Positions 45,806-55,056 of a stretch of 64,000 bases of DNA are shown piece after piece. The notes beneath the pieces were generated by a model, which saw only the letters and a program-made list of their open reading frames with translations, searched no databases and was not told the origin of the DNA. How positions within the stretch are numbered: the stretch's first letter is position 1; each line of letters starts with the position of its first letter. Origin of the DNA: Microbulbifer sp. A4B17 (GTDB taxonomy: Bacteria > Pseudomonadota > Gammaproteobacteria > Pseudomonadales > Cellvibrionaceae); assembly GCF_003076275.1 (NCBI RefSeq), contig NZ_CP029064.1:1746501-1810500 (forward strand). The letters run 5' to 3'. The position numbers and the translations under genes were made by a program.

Positions 45806-45837
45806 AATAAAAAATAATAAATGTACAGGGTGCAAAC

Positions 45838-47406
45838 ATGGAAAACGTTCAGGCAAATCCTGATGCGAATAATAACGCTGATAATAAAAATGGCTGGATT
45901 AATCGAGCGCTCAATTTTATTGAGGTTGTTGGCAATAAATTGCCCGATCCGGCCGTTCTCTTTTTGATCTTAATGGTGGGAATCTGGATACTCTCCTGGC
46001 TCCTTTCCGGTGTTAACTTCGAGACCCTACACCCCGCTACAGGTGAGGCGATTCAGGTAACGAACCTGATGTCGAGCAGTGAGATGGCTCGATTCTTATC
46101 CAGTATGGTGACTACCTTTACCAGTTTTGCTCCTCTGGGTGTGGTATTGGTGGCTATGTTGGGCGTAGGTGTCGCTGAGCAGAGCGGCTTTATCAATGCG
46201 GTATTGAAAAAGCTGCTGGCGGTAACGCCGCAGATGCTGCTGACACCGATGCTGATTTTGGTAGCGATTGTCAGCCACACCGCTGTGGATGCGGGTTATG
46301 TGTTAGTAATTCCCCTCGGAGGTGTGATTTTCTACGCGGCAGGTCGCCATCCTCTGGCGGGTATCGCTGCGGCATTTGCCGGAGTTTCAGGCGGCTTCTC
46401 TGCCAACTTTGTTCCCTCAGCGATTGATCCCTTACTGCAAGGCTTTACCCAGACAGCCGCACAAATCGCCAACCCGGAAATGCAGGTAAACCCCCTTAAT
46501 AACTGGTTCTTCACTTCGGCATCTTGCCTACTGGTGACCCTGTTGGGGTGGTGGTTGACGGATAAGGTCATCGAGCCCCGCCTCAAGAATGTAGAGGTAG
46601 ATGGCGATGAAGCGGATATGCCAGTAATGCAGGAACTGGGCGCCCGAGAGAAAAAAGCCATGTACCTGGCGGTAACTGTGATGGTGGCGGGTATCGTCGG
46701 GCTTGTGGCCTGGATGCTGCCAGAGACGTCGGCTTTGCGCGATGCAGAAGGGCAATTAGCCTCCTTCACTGCGCCGATTATGAAGTCGATTGTACCGCTG
46801 ATCTTCCTGCTGTTTGTCATTCCCGGTGTGGTCTTTGGCTATGCGGCCGGTACTTTCCGCCAGAGTAAGGATGTTATTGATGCGATGTCCAAAACCATGG
46901 GCTCCATGGCTTATTACATCGTGATGGCTTTTTTCTGTGCGCTGTTTATCTCTGAATTTGCCCGCTCCGGTTTGGGTACGCTGCTTTCGGTGGAGGGGGG
47001 TAGCTTGCTCGCGGCGATGGATCTGCCGGGTCCAATTACCCTGATGGGCATTATTGTACTGGTAGCCTTTATCAACTTGTTTGTGGGGTCTGCCTCAGCC
47101 AAGTGGGCGCTGCTGTCCCCCATATTTGTGCCTATGTTGATGCAGATCGGTTTCTCTCCTGATCTCACCCAGGCGGCTTACCGGGTAGGTGATTCCTCGA
47201 CCAATATTATTACCCCGCTGATGCCTTACTTCCCCTTGGTGGTTGTGTACTGCCAGCGCTATGTGAAGGGCACCGGTATTGGTACGCTTGTTTCTATTAT
47301 GCTGCCTTACTCGGTTGTGTTCCTGATTTGCTGGTCGCTATTCCTGGTGGCTTACTGGACTTTGGGAATGCCTTTGGGATTGCAGGCCAGTTATACCTAC
47401 CCCTGA
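45838..47406 (+). CDS. AbgT-family transporter
   Basis: A 522-residue inner-membrane protein with about 11-13 hydrophobic segments and a short cytoplasmic N terminus. Family hallmarks are FIEVVGNKLPDPAVLFLILM, SHTAVDAGYVLVIPLGGVIF, GVSGGFSANFVPSAIDPLLQGFTQ, NLFVGSASAKWALLSPIFVPML and GDSSTNIITPLMPYFPLVV. E. coli AbgT imports p-aminobenzoyl-glutamate, while some homologues export sulfonamides. The direction here is unknown. It starts 32 bases after the trpS terminator as a separate unit. Confidence 0.93.
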   Translation: MENVQANPDANNNADNKNGWINRALNFIEVVGNKLPDPAVLFLILMVGIWILSWLLSGVNFETLHPATGEAIQVTNLMSSSEMARFLSSMVTTFTSFAPLGVVLVAMLGVGVAEQSGFINAVLKKLLAVTPQMLLTPMLILVAIVSHTAVDAGYVLVIPLGGVIFYAAGRHPLAGIAAAFAGVSGGFSANFVPSAIDPLLQGFTQTAAQIANPEMQVNPLNNWFFTSASCLLVTLLGWWLTDKVIEPRLKNVEVDGDEADMPVMQELGAREKKAMYLAVTVMVAGIVGLVAWMLPETSALRDAEGQLASFTAPIMKSIVPLIFLLFVIPGVVFGYAAGTFRQSKDVIDAMSKTMGSMAYYIVMAFFCALFISEFARSGLGTLLSVEGGSLLAAMDLPGPITLMGIIVLVAFINLFVGSASAKWALLSPIFVPMLMQIGFSPDLTQAAYRVGDSSTNIITPLMPYFPLVVVYCQRYVKGTGIGTLVSIMLPYSVVFLICWSLFLVAYWTLGMPLGLQASYTYP

Positions 47407-47458
47407 GCGGGAGGGGATCTTTCTAAATTAAATCCCGATATATACACTTCGAATCTGG

Positions 47459-47492
47459 GTGGCTGCTGTTGAGCAGCCACTTCGTATTTTCC
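47459..47492 (+). terminator. Terminator after AbgT-family gene
   Basis: GTGGCTGCT and AGCAGCCAC form a 9-bp perfect stem around GTTG; TTCGTATTTT follows, an interrupted T tract. Confidence 0.7.
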
Positions 47493-47644
47493 CCGCCTTA
47501 AAGTCCGCTTTTGTTTATTTCACTAAATCAACCTAGTGGTACAACGGTGTAGTTTAATGGCTGCAATATTGTCTTTTAATGCTGCATTTCTTGTCCTTAA
47601 TCATGCTACCGCTCTTTTTAATAAAAAAATGTCCCAATAATGTT

Positions 47645-47663
47645 GTAGATGATAACGATTCCT
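47645..47663 (+). promoter_or_regulatory. Weak candidate Fur box upstream of TonB receptor gene
   Basis: GTAGATGATAACGATTCCT keeps the ATGATAA core and ATT of the Fur consensus, 11 of 19 positions. It lies about 80 bases before the receptor start. Iron control is expected for this receptor class, but the match alone is weak. Confidence 0.35.
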
Positions 47664-47741
47664 ATTAGGATTCGCGTCCAGTTACCTGGGTCACAGTTTG
47701 ACCGTGATCCATCTAAATTCAGTTGGCGTTGAGGGATCTCC

Positions 47742-49877
47742 ATGAGTACCGCTCGAATTAAAAGTATGCAAAAAGCTTCTCCTGTAATTTCTGGAATCAG
47801 CCGCTCTTTATTGGCGCTGGCTATTGCTGCGGGCGGTTCTTCTGTGGCGTTCGCTGCGGATGACGCAGATGAGCGTATTGAAGAGGTCAATGTTACAGGG
47901 CATCTGAACCTTTCCCGCCAGACTTCTGTGGGCAAACTGGATGTTTCCGTACACGAAACCCCTTTTTCTGTGACCGTACTGGACAATGACTTTTTCAACG
48001 ATATCGGCTCGAAAACGGTTCAGGATGTTCTGCAATACACCCCAGGGGTGAATGGTGGAACCTACGGCGTTGATGTCCGTGGTGATTGGTCCCTGGTGCG
48101 CGGTGTTGATCCTGCGATTTTTATTGATGGCCTTCAGTCTATATTCGGCAGCTACACAAGTGCCCGAGCTAACCTCTATGCCTATGACCGGATAGAAGTT
48201 CTCAAAGGTCCTTCCTCTGCGCTTTATGGGCAGGGTTCTACAGGAGGTATCGTAAACTTAGTATCCAAGCGCCCGCAGAGAGAGTTTGGTGGCGAAGTAG
48301 TGGTTCAAGCTGGTAGCTATGACCATCAGGTATTTGCCACCGACGTCACTGGTTCCATGGATAGTGATGGTGAGTGGCTTTACCGAGTTGTAGGTTATAA
48401 GCGCTCTGCAGATACCCAGGTAGACTATGTCAATAATGACAGCACTTTGCTGATGCCATCTGTCTCATGGCGTCCTAGTGAGAATACTGAGATTACTTTC
48501 CAGACTACTTACCAGGATGATGAGAGTGGTACCTCTACAGCATTCCTGCCTTGGGGTGGTACCCGTATTGATAACGCGAACGGTGATATCCCAACTGATA
48601 CTTTCCTCAGTGAGCCAGGTTGGGATAAATATAATACAGAGCAGACTGCTTACAGCATTTGGGCCGATCACCGCTTTAGTGATAATTGGGGTGTAAATGC
48701 CAGCATCCGCTACGCCAAAGGTGAAGTAGACTACAACACCATGTATGGCAGCTTCGACTACTCTCGCCTCGATCCTAATATCACTGAGATGCAACGTGTT
48801 GCGTTTTCCAGTGAAGCCAGTACAGACATGCTGATTTTTGATCTGAGAATGTCCGGTGAATTAACTACAGGCATCGTTGGTCACCAAGTTTCATTCGGCC
48901 TGGATAGCCAGGATGCTACTACGGACAATGATTACGGTTACGCTTATGGCGGGGTTATTAATATCTTCGAGCCTGAGTATGGTTATATCCCAGAAGATCT
49001 TGTGATTGCGAATGGGCCGGAGACAGATACAGAGCAGTTGGGCTTTTACTTCCAAGATCATATGACAGTTGGGAATCTGATCGTGACTACTGGTGTTCGT
49101 AGGGACTCCACAGAGTCGCAAACTGAAGGTTCCCCGATTACTGTGGATGATGATGCTACCACCATGCGCTTGGGTGTGATGTATGCATTTGATATGGGTA
49201 TTTCTCCTTATATCAGTTACTCCGAATCCTTTGAGCCTGTAAGCGGTTCAGATCGCAACGGTGACTCCTTCAAGCCAATTGAGGGCGAGCAGGTAGAGGT
49301 TGGTGTGAAGTACCAGCCAGAGGGAACCAACTTGCTGGTTACCGCTGCAGCTTACGATATTGTGCAGAAAAACCGCCTTACTACAGACCCTGTTGATATC
49401 ACTTTTGACACTCAAACCGGTGAGGTTTCAATTGATGGTGTTGAGCTAGAGGTAACTGGTAAGTTAGGTAACCTTAGTTTGGTGGCTGGCTACAGTACTA
49501 CCAACACCGAGATCACCGAGAGTAATGTTGCTGGCGAAGTCGGTATTGCGATTGAGGCCGTTCCAGAGGAGCTAGTGACTATTTGGGGCGACTATGATCT
49601 GAGTGCATTGCTTCCGGGGCTGAGTATTGGCATGGGCGTTCGTCATGTTGGCGAGAGTTACACCGGTGTTGAAGATCCCACTGGAACCTTCCCATCGTAC
49701 AACCCGTCTTACACCTTATACGACGCATCGATCGGGTATACCTTGGATAGCTGGCACTTCCAGCTGACAGGAAAAAATTTGTCTGATGAAGTACATACTA
49801 CAGCTTGCTTAAGTCGTGGTGACTGCTTCTACGGTGAGCGTCGCTATGTAACTGCGGAAGCACGCTACATTTTCTAA
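47742..49877 (+). CDS. TonB-dependent siderophore receptor
   Basis: A 711-residue outer membrane receptor. The signal peptide ends near residue 38 (SSVAFA-ADDA), a TonB-box-like IEEVNVTG follows, and the plug domain (about 60-165) has SVTVLDNDFFNDIGSKTVQDVLQYTPGVNGG, DVRGDWSLVRGVDPAIFIDG and YDRIEVLKGPSSALYGQGSTGGIVN. The C-terminal 540 residues form the 22-strand barrel, ending in AEARYIF with terminal Phe. The family resemblance is to ferric-siderophore (FhuA/FpvA-type) receptors; the ligand is not predictable. A PepSY gene follows, supporting an iron role. Confidence 0.93.
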   Translation: MSTARIKSMQKASPVISGISRSLLALAIAAGGSSVAFAADDADERIEEVNVTGHLNLSRQTSVGKLDVSVHETPFSVTVLDNDFFNDIGSKTVQDVLQYTPGVNGGTYGVDVRGDWSLVRGVDPAIFIDGLQSIFGSYTSARANLYAYDRIEVLKGPSSALYGQGSTGGIVNLVSKRPQREFGGEVVVQAGSYDHQVFATDVTGSMDSDGEWLYRVVGYKRSADTQVDYVNNDSTLLMPSVSWRPSENTEITFQTTYQDDESGTSTAFLPWGGTRIDNANGDIPTDTFLSEPGWDKYNTEQTAYSIWADHRFSDNWGVNASIRYAKGEVDYNTMYGSFDYSRLDPNITEMQRVAFSSEASTDMLIFDLRMSGELTTGIVGHQVSFGLDSQDATTDNDYGYAYGGVINIFEPEYGYIPEDLVIANGPETDTEQLGFYFQDHMTVGNLIVTTGVRRDSTESQTEGSPITVDDDATTMRLGVMYAFDMGISPYISYSESFEPVSGSDRNGDSFKPIEGEQVEVGVKYQPEGTNLLVTAAAYDIVQKNRLTTDPVDITFDTQTGEVSIDGVELEVTGKLGNLSLVAGYSTTNTEITESNVAGEVGIAIEAVPEELVTIWGDYDLSALLPGLSIGMGVRHVGESYTGVEDPTGTFPSYNPSYTLYDASIGYTLDSWHFQLTGKNLSDEVHTTACLSRGDCFYGERRYVTAEARYIF

Positions 49878-49890
49878 GTTAGTGTAGACT

Positions 49891-49935
49891 GGGAGCCTGT
49901 CCGCAGGGGGAGTCTGTGGGCAGGCTCCCTTTTTT
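49891..49935 (+). terminator. Terminator after TonB receptor gene
   Basis: GGGAGCCTG pairs with CAGGCTCCC (9 bp) and is followed by seven T. Readthrough to the next gene, which starts 40 bases on, is possible. Confidence 0.85.
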
Positions 49936-49975
49936 ACGTTTAAGCAACCAGACGAGAGGCGAGTCTCTCGCTGTT

Positions 49976-50566
49976 ATGGTTATGCCAATGTCTTTTTATA
50001 TGATTGGAGTAGTCTCCAGTGCCTTTGCTCTGGCCGGGATTCTGCTCCTTTATTCCGCCTGGTCCCGCAGAGGGGCAGAGCCCGTGCGCCGTTGGAGTGG
50101 CTGGGGAGCCATGGTGTTGTCGGCTTTTGGGTGGAGCTCAATTGTTGGGGTGGAATATGGAATCAGTATTGCCACTTTAATTGTGATGCTCGGAGTCTTT
50201 GCTTTATTGGCCCTTAAGGGTGACTGGCCCAGTGGCCCAAGGCCCGTTGAAAAACAGCGCTCGGGAACACCCGAATCTCAAGCCCTGCTTCCATTGTGGT
50301 TGCGGGGCTTCTTGCGTTTTTTGGCTGCCTTTCTTTTGCCCGCGGCCAGTGGTTTGATCGCCGGTTTGCTTTTCTTTGGTTTTACCGGTTTTTCTGAAAC
50401 TGTCCGCTTGGTCGGTGGAGCTTTCCTGTCGGTGATAATCTGGACCCTGGCGATGGTTTGGTGCTGTGCCGATAAAAAGCTTCTGCGCCCTTCGGCTGCC
50501 ATGTTGGCTTTCTCGGTGGTCAGCGGCTTGTTACTGACCTTTGCGCTTCCCGCTTCGGCAGCATAG
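49976..50566 (+). CDS. Integral membrane protein of iron-uptake operon (DUF3325/DUF3649-like)
   Basis: A 196-residue protein with about six helices in two halves of three: residues 5-90, a Pro/Gly-rich loop (KGDWPSGPRPVEKQRSG), then residues 118-195. ATG 49976 is chosen; in-frame ATG at 49982 and 49988 are also possible, and the extension to 49916 runs into the terminator. Operons of TonB receptor, one or two small membrane proteins and a PepSY protein are common; the small proteins there carry DUF3649 and DUF3325, and this gene looks like a fusion or relative of these. The role is unknown. Confidence 0.6.
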   Translation: MVMPMSFYMIGVVSSAFALAGILLLYSAWSRRGAEPVRRWSGWGAMVLSAFGWSSIVGVEYGISIATLIVMLGVFALLALKGDWPSGPRPVEKQRSGTPESQALLPLWLRGFLRFLAAFLLPAASGLIAGLLFFGFTGFSETVRLVGGAFLSVIIWTLAMVWCCADKKLLRPSAAMLAFSVVSGLLLTFALPASAA

Positions 50567-50593
50567 ATCAACGGACTTGAGTAGGAATTTAAC

Positions 50594-52102
50594 GTGAAAT
50601 TTTCCTTTAAACCGACCCCTGGCTTTGTCCGTGATATGACCGATGGACACTCAGTTCTCGGCCTGGCGGTATCCACTCTTTTATATATTGTTTGTGTCAG
50701 CGGAACACTGGCGGTTTTTTACAATGAGTTCGAGCGCTGGGAGCAGGCCTCCGAGTTGGAGAATCTCAATGTTGAAGCCTCTGTGTATCGGACTGCTACA
50801 GAAAATGCGATTGCGCTAGCTAAGCAAGAAAAAGAGGACCTGAAGTCAATTAGCTTCACCATTCCAAATCGGGACATGCCTAGGTTGGTGGTTGGAGTTG
50901 GGGATATGGAGCGATATGTCGCCGAAGATGGTTCCCTGCTGGGCAAAGTCGAGCATGAGTGGACCCACTTCCTAGCCTATCTGCACTTTGCACTCAACTT
51001 ACCCGTTGGCTATGGGGTTATATTGGTCGGCCTGATTGGTATGGTGATGTCAGCGCTGATTGTCTCAGGTCTGTTAGCTCACCCCAAAATTATTAAAGAC
51101 GCTTTCTCTTTCCGTCTTTCTGGCTCCAAGCGTCTTCAGCAAGTGGATTTGCACAATCGCCTGGGGGTTTGGGCCTCTCCCTTTCATCTTGCTATTGCCA
51201 TTACCGGGGCTTTTATCGGGTTGTCCCAGGTAGCCGCTTTTGCAATTGCCGGCGTATTCTTTGAGGGGGATACGGAAAAGGTGGAGCACATGCTCTACGC
51301 GGATCATCCGGTGATGGAGGAAAACGCCCCTGAAGTTGATTATCCGGATTATGCTGCAATTCTGGCAACAATGGATCGTATCGCACCGGAAGAAGAGCGC
51401 ACTCGTTTAGAAGTGGCATTTCCTGGACGTGAAGGCCAGGTTGTTGAGGTGTGGACCCGGGTTCCAGAGCGTTTGGTCTGGGGTGAGCGTTACCACTTTA
51501 ATCCCGATGGCAGCCTGATTGAAAAAGAGGGTTGGTCTGAGGGAGACGCGGCTAAGCAGGTTTACCTTTCTACGTACCGTTTACACTTTGGCCACTTTTC
51601 CGGTTTCCCAGTGAAAGTTGCTTACTTCTTACTGGGGGTGGGGATGTGTTTGCTGGTGGTATCCGGCATCAATATCTGGTTTGTTCGCAAGCGTCAGCGC
51701 GGCAATCCCGCCGTACGTTTGGAGCGAGTCTGGATGGCTCAGGTATGGGGTGTACCATTTGCAATTGCTCTGAGTGCGGTGACTTATCTGGCGTTTAAGC
51801 TAAATGCTGCGCAGGTGTTCTGGCTGGTAACCTTGGCGTTAAGCGTTGCAGCTGCCTTCATGGGGACAGTGGCCAAGTGGTCTATGTCTCTGCGTATTGC
51901 CACAATTATTGCCTGCGTCGGTGCAGTTGTAGTGCACGTTGCTCAGTTTGGTGAGGATTCCTTTGTGCGAGCATCACTGGTCGTTAATGTTGTGTGGTTG
52001 CTGATTGCTGCTGGAATCGCGGCCTCTTGCCTTTATAGCAGGGCTCGTCAGTCGAATAGTGAGCCTGTATCCGCTGGTGCCAATCCGCTGGGTAGCAGCT
52101 AG
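50594..52102 (+). CDS. PepSY-associated membrane protein, iron-uptake type
   Basis: A 502-residue inner-membrane protein with four main helices: FLGLAV-like N-terminal helix after GHSVLGLAVSTLLYIVCVSGTLAVFYNEF, a second around residue 130-160, VWASPFHLAIAITGAFIGLS, and VAYFLLGVGMCLLVVSGINIW, followed by three more hydrophobic segments. It starts at GTG 50594 (AGGA upstream). His residues near helix ends (HEWTHFLAYLHFALN, LHNRLGVW, YRLHFGHFSG) suggest heme or metal binding, as proposed for siderophore-iron reductases of this family. It is the last gene of the receptor operon. Confidence 0.85.
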   Translation: MKFSFKPTPGFVRDMTDGHSVLGLAVSTLLYIVCVSGTLAVFYNEFERWEQASELENLNVEASVYRTATENAIALAKQEKEDLKSISFTIPNRDMPRLVVGVGDMERYVAEDGSLLGKVEHEWTHFLAYLHFALNLPVGYGVILVGLIGMVMSALIVSGLLAHPKIIKDAFSFRLSGSKRLQQVDLHNRLGVWASPFHLAIAITGAFIGLSQVAAFAIAGVFFEGDTEKVEHMLYADHPVMEENAPEVDYPDYAAILATMDRIAPEEERTRLEVAFPGREGQVVEVWTRVPERLVWGERYHFNPDGSLIEKEGWSEGDAAKQVYLSTYRLHFGHFSGFPVKVAYFLLGVGMCLLVVSGINIWFVRKRQRGNPAVRLERVWMAQVWGVPFAIALSAVTYLAFKLNAAQVFWLVTLALSVAAAFMGTVAKWSMSLRIATIIACVGAVVVHVAQFGEDSFVRASLVVNVVWLLIAAGIAASCLYSRARQSNSEPVSAGANPLGSS

Positions 52103-52174
52103 ATTTTTTTGGGGCCCTGCAGTACCTCTGCAGGGCTCCCAAGATTTTCATTGGACTTATAAGATCCTTTTCAA

Positions 52175-52633
52175 TTACTTGTCAGGGCGCAACATCTCGA
52201 TATGCGGAATGCCGTCCTCCTGATACGGCTCAGATACCTGCTCAAAGCCAAACTCCCCGTAAAATCTATCCAAATGTTGTTGAGCGGAAATGCGAATGCC
52301 GGTGTTGGGGTATTCCTCGCATGTGTGCATTACGGCTCGACGAATCAGCTCCTTGCCCAGGCCAGTTCCGCGACTGGCTTCTGCGGTTAATACTCTTCCT
52401 ATCGAAGGTTCCCGGTATTTAAGGCCTGGGAAAACAACTCGCAGGTAGGCCATAACCTGCGGGTTGCTTTCGTCTCCCTCCCAGCAGATCAGGTGCCAGG
52501 AGTGCTGGTCTTTGCCATCGGCATCCTGGTAGGGGCAGTCCTGCTCAACTATAAAAACTTCCTGCCTTACTCGCAAAACTTCGTAAAGTTGACTGAGCGT
52601 AAGCTCATTAAAGCTGCACCATTGCCACTGCAT
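52175..52633 (-). CDS. ElaA-type GNAT acetyltransferase
   Basis: A 152-residue GNAT protein of the ElaA group. ATG 52633 is the start (MQWQWCSFNELT); the extension to 52648 uses TTG. LYEVLRVRQEVFIVEQDCPYQDADGKD is the ElaA N-terminal signature, IGRVLTAEASRGTGLGKELI is the acetyl-CoA loop, and HLDRFYGEFGFEQ the C-terminal motif. The substrate is unknown. A hairpin at 52114-52136 (GCCCTGCAG/CTGCAGGGC) separates it from the convergent PepSY gene. Confidence 0.9.
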   Translation of the reverse strand: MQWQWCSFNELTLSQLYEVLRVRQEVFIVEQDCPYQDADGKDQHSWHLICWEGDESNPQVMAYLRVVFPGLKYREPSIGRVLTAEASRGTGLGKELIRRAVMHTCEEYPNTGIRISAQQHLDRFYGEFGFEQVSEPYQEDGIPHIEMLRPDK

Positions 52634-52718
52634 AAAGGTGAATTCCAAATTATTGTCACTAATTTTTGTATTGTGATTGGAGTTAAAAGGTATAGATTAT
52701 TTATAAGATCGATAAATT

Positions 52719-53435
52719 TTAATTGGATGCCTGATTGCCGGCTCTATGAAAGAATCCATACTTCAGGTAATGGATAACTTGCGAGATAACTTTTTTATCT
52801 TTCATCATAAATACATGGGTCACGGGCATTTGCAGGTGATCATTCATACCGTCCAGTTTTGTGCTGGATACGGAGACTTTACCATCATCGGTTTCTGGAA
52901 TAAGGCGGGATAGAATCAGATTGATGCTGCGAGTGCCGGCAATAATACCTACATCAAAATTTGCGTTACCAAGCTTATTGGGAACGCTCATTTCGCCGGT
53001 ACCAAGCTGTAGCCCGGCATTGCCAAACATAAACTTAAAGCCTGGAAATGATCCCAGTTTATCAACCACTTCGCTGCCTTTATTGGGTGGTCCCAGCATA
53101 ACAACGCGGTTTAGGTTTTCTATTTCTGCTGAGTGTAGATATTGCCGCACAAGAATCCCACCCATGGAGTGGGTGACAAAATTAATTTCCTTGGCGCTGC
53201 CGCACTGCTCAACAGCGGGAGCTATGGCCATGCTGGCCAGGGTCTCAATAGAATGCTTGGTGGAGGGGTAATCAACATTAATTGTTTTGAAGCCCTCTGC
53301 CTCTATGGCCTTTGATAGCTTTTCCATTGAGCCGTCAGACTTGGCCAGTCCATGCAATAAAATCACACAAGCGGAGTGAGCGCTTGCTGATAGCATTGTT
53401 AATAGGGTGGCAATTGTAAGGGCGAAAATTTTCAT
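52719..53435 (-). CDS. Exported lipase-like alpha/beta-hydrolase
   Basis: A 238-residue protein with a signal peptide (residues 1-21, SASAHSA). CVILLHGLAKSDGSMEKL carries the oxyanion HG, and NFVTHSMGGILVRQYL the nucleophile elbow (THSMGG). VMLGPPNKGSEVVDKL follows, and a late Asp/His pair is plausible in STKLDGMNDHLQMPVTHVFMM. The layout is that of small lipases and esterases of the triacylglycerol lipase/EstA type acting in the periplasm or outside. It lies upstream of an acetyltransferase gene with an 85-base gap. Confidence 0.85.
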   Translation of the reverse strand: MKIFALTIATLLTMLSASAHSACVILLHGLAKSDGSMEKLSKAIEAEGFKTINVDYPSTKHSIETLASMAIAPAVEQCGSAKEINFVTHSMGGILVRQYLHSAEIENLNRVVMLGPPNKGSEVVDKLGSFPGFKFMFGNAGLQLGTGEMSVPNKLGNANFDVGIIAGTRSINLILSRLIPETDDGKVSVSSTKLDGMNDHLQMPVTHVFMMKDKKVISQVIHYLKYGFFHRAGNQASN

Positions 53436-53495
53436 CGGCTTTAACTTCCTGTCGATTTCTTGAGCCTGTTTGGATGGTGGTATAACCGTAGAGGT

Positions 53496-54011
53496 TTAAC
53501 TGGATTTGGATTGTACTTGGCAGTGTTGCCGCAGGATGTCCGCTGCCCGCTCAGGCCTGTCGGGAGTGATTACTATGGTCTGTGCAGGCAAGCGTAAAAC
53601 AACAGCCTTCTGTTGATCGGTAGCAAATGCACGATAGCGCCCCAGCTTCTGGTTTTGGAACAAGCCTATGTAGCCGAACAGGCCTGAATTGCCAAATATG
53701 CGGACTGATCCTTGCATGGCTTCTGGGTCAGGGGATACCTCTGATAGGCCCTCCAGGGGGATAGTTGTTTTCCAGCCAGGACGTAATATCAAGAGGTTGC
53801 CATTCTTGATCGCATAACCACGGATGGCAAAAAAGGCGCTGAGGGCCAATATTGCCGGTGGTAGAACTATGGCGATGCTATAGAGGGTAGATGGAGAGGC
53901 TGGTGCTCTTGATGCAAGGAATAGCGGCAGCCCCAGAAGAAGTAACGTGCATATGGCACTGATAATTTGGAGTTGGCGGCTCCATGGTGCTTTAAACGCA
54001 ATTGTCGGCAT
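53496..54011 (-). CDS. Membrane protein with bacterial PH domain
   Basis: A 171-residue protein with two helices (about 15-35 and 43-65) followed by a PH-like beta domain (about 68-165): GYAIKNGNLLILRPGWKTTIPLEGLSEV is the bPH start, and the FGNSGLFGYIGLFQNQKLGRYRAFATD segment is typical of the DUF304-like PH family. Its role is unknown. It is divergent from the patatin gene. Confidence 0.7.
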   Translation of the reverse strand: MPTIAFKAPWSRQLQIISAICTLLLLGLPLFLASRAPASPSTLYSIAIVLPPAILALSAFFAIRGYAIKNGNLLILRPGWKTTIPLEGLSEVSPDPEAMQGSVRIFGNSGLFGYIGLFQNQKLGRYRAFATDQQKAVVLRLPAQTIVITPDRPERAADILRQHCQVQSKSS

Positions 54012-54112
54012 ACTTGGTATAACTCATAGGATTACCTGGATGCCTCAATCATAGTGCTATTGGAATCTGCTTGGCAAAGGTGGATAAGATTTGGTTTTAA
54101 TGGTTGGTCGCT

Positions 54113-54985
54113 ATGGAAGACTGTATTTTGGTTAATGAGAGTTCCCAGTCCGCGCTTGTTGTAGAGGGCGGTGCTATGCGGGGGATTTTCGCCGCAGGGG
54201 TGCTGGATGCTTTTTTGGAGGCAGGTTATCGACCTTTTGACTTCGCAATCGGTGTATCAGCAGGCTCCACAAATTTAATTGGCTATCTGGCAGGGGACCA
54301 CGGAAGAAGTCGGCAAATATTAATGGACCATGCCCGCCGGGCTGACTTTATAGATTGGCGCCGGTACCTTCGAGGTGGTCATTTTTGTGATGTCAGCTGG
54401 CTATGGCATGCGTCGTACCAGGATATACCGTTGAATGTTGATCGCTATGTTGAAAATCGTGTACCGCTCTATGCCGTAACCACCAGTATTAATACTGGGG
54501 AGGCGCGGTATCTAAAAGTGACTCCGGAAAATATGCACCAGGTGTTTCCGGCTTCTTGCGCTATTCCTGTTGTTTATCGGGAGTTTCCCGAAGTTGATGG
54601 GGAGCCGATGACTGATGGAGGTCTGGCAGATTCGATACCGATAATTCGAGCCTATCAGCAAGGAGCGCGTGACATAACAGTAATTCTTTCGCGCCCTTTA
54701 GGTTACCGGAAGTTAAAGGGACCGGCGCCAAAATTTATTAAGCAGTTCTTCCGGGATCACGCCCGTTTATTTGAAGCCGTGCTGGAGAGGGGGGAGAAAT
54801 ATAATCGAGCGCTGGAGTTTATTGAGGTGCCGCCAGAGGGCTGCCGGGTCTCAGTTATCGCACCTCCAGACAACTTCCCAGTTAAGCGCTTTACCCAGGA
54901 GGCAGAACTGCTAGAGGAAGGTTATGAATGTGGCCGGGCCCGGGGCCGAAACTTCATACATGAGCTTCCCAGAAGAACTGAATAG
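54113..54985 (+). CDS. Patatin-like phospholipase (YjjU-like)
   Basis: A 290-residue patatin. ATG 54113 is preferred over the upstream TTG at 54104. Oxyanion hole GGAMRGIFAAGVLDAFLE, nucleophile elbow GVSAGSTNLIGY and catalytic Asp in MTDGGLADSIPI are all present, giving a Ser/Asp dyad. Residues 150-290 carry the LSRPLGYRKLKGP and LEFIEVPPEGC segments seen in YjjU-like proteins. It likely hydrolyses phospholipid acyl esters in the cytoplasm. Confidence 0.9.
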   Translation: MEDCILVNESSQSALVVEGGAMRGIFAAGVLDAFLEAGYRPFDFAIGVSAGSTNLIGYLAGDHGRSRQILMDHARRADFIDWRRYLRGGHFCDVSWLWHASYQDIPLNVDRYVENRVPLYAVTTSINTGEARYLKVTPENMHQVFPASCAIPVVYREFPEVDGEPMTDGGLADSIPIIRAYQQGARDITVILSRPLGYRKLKGPAPKFIKQFFRDHARLFEAVLERGEKYNRALEFIEVPPEGCRVSVIAPPDNFPVKRFTQEAELLEEGYECGRARGRNFIHELPRRTE

Positions 54986-55056
54986 CAGCTTCTGCCAGGT
55001 ATTTCGATTGCAGTGGGCAGTCATCATTGATTGATAAAACTTCTCTTGAGGCTTCA

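Larger units (their letters stand above)
47407..47741. other. Intergenic region with terminator and TonB-receptor promoter region
   Basis: 335 bases. The left part holds the abgT-side hairpin at 47459-47480 and the right part the possible Fur box, both listed separately. Confidence 0.5.
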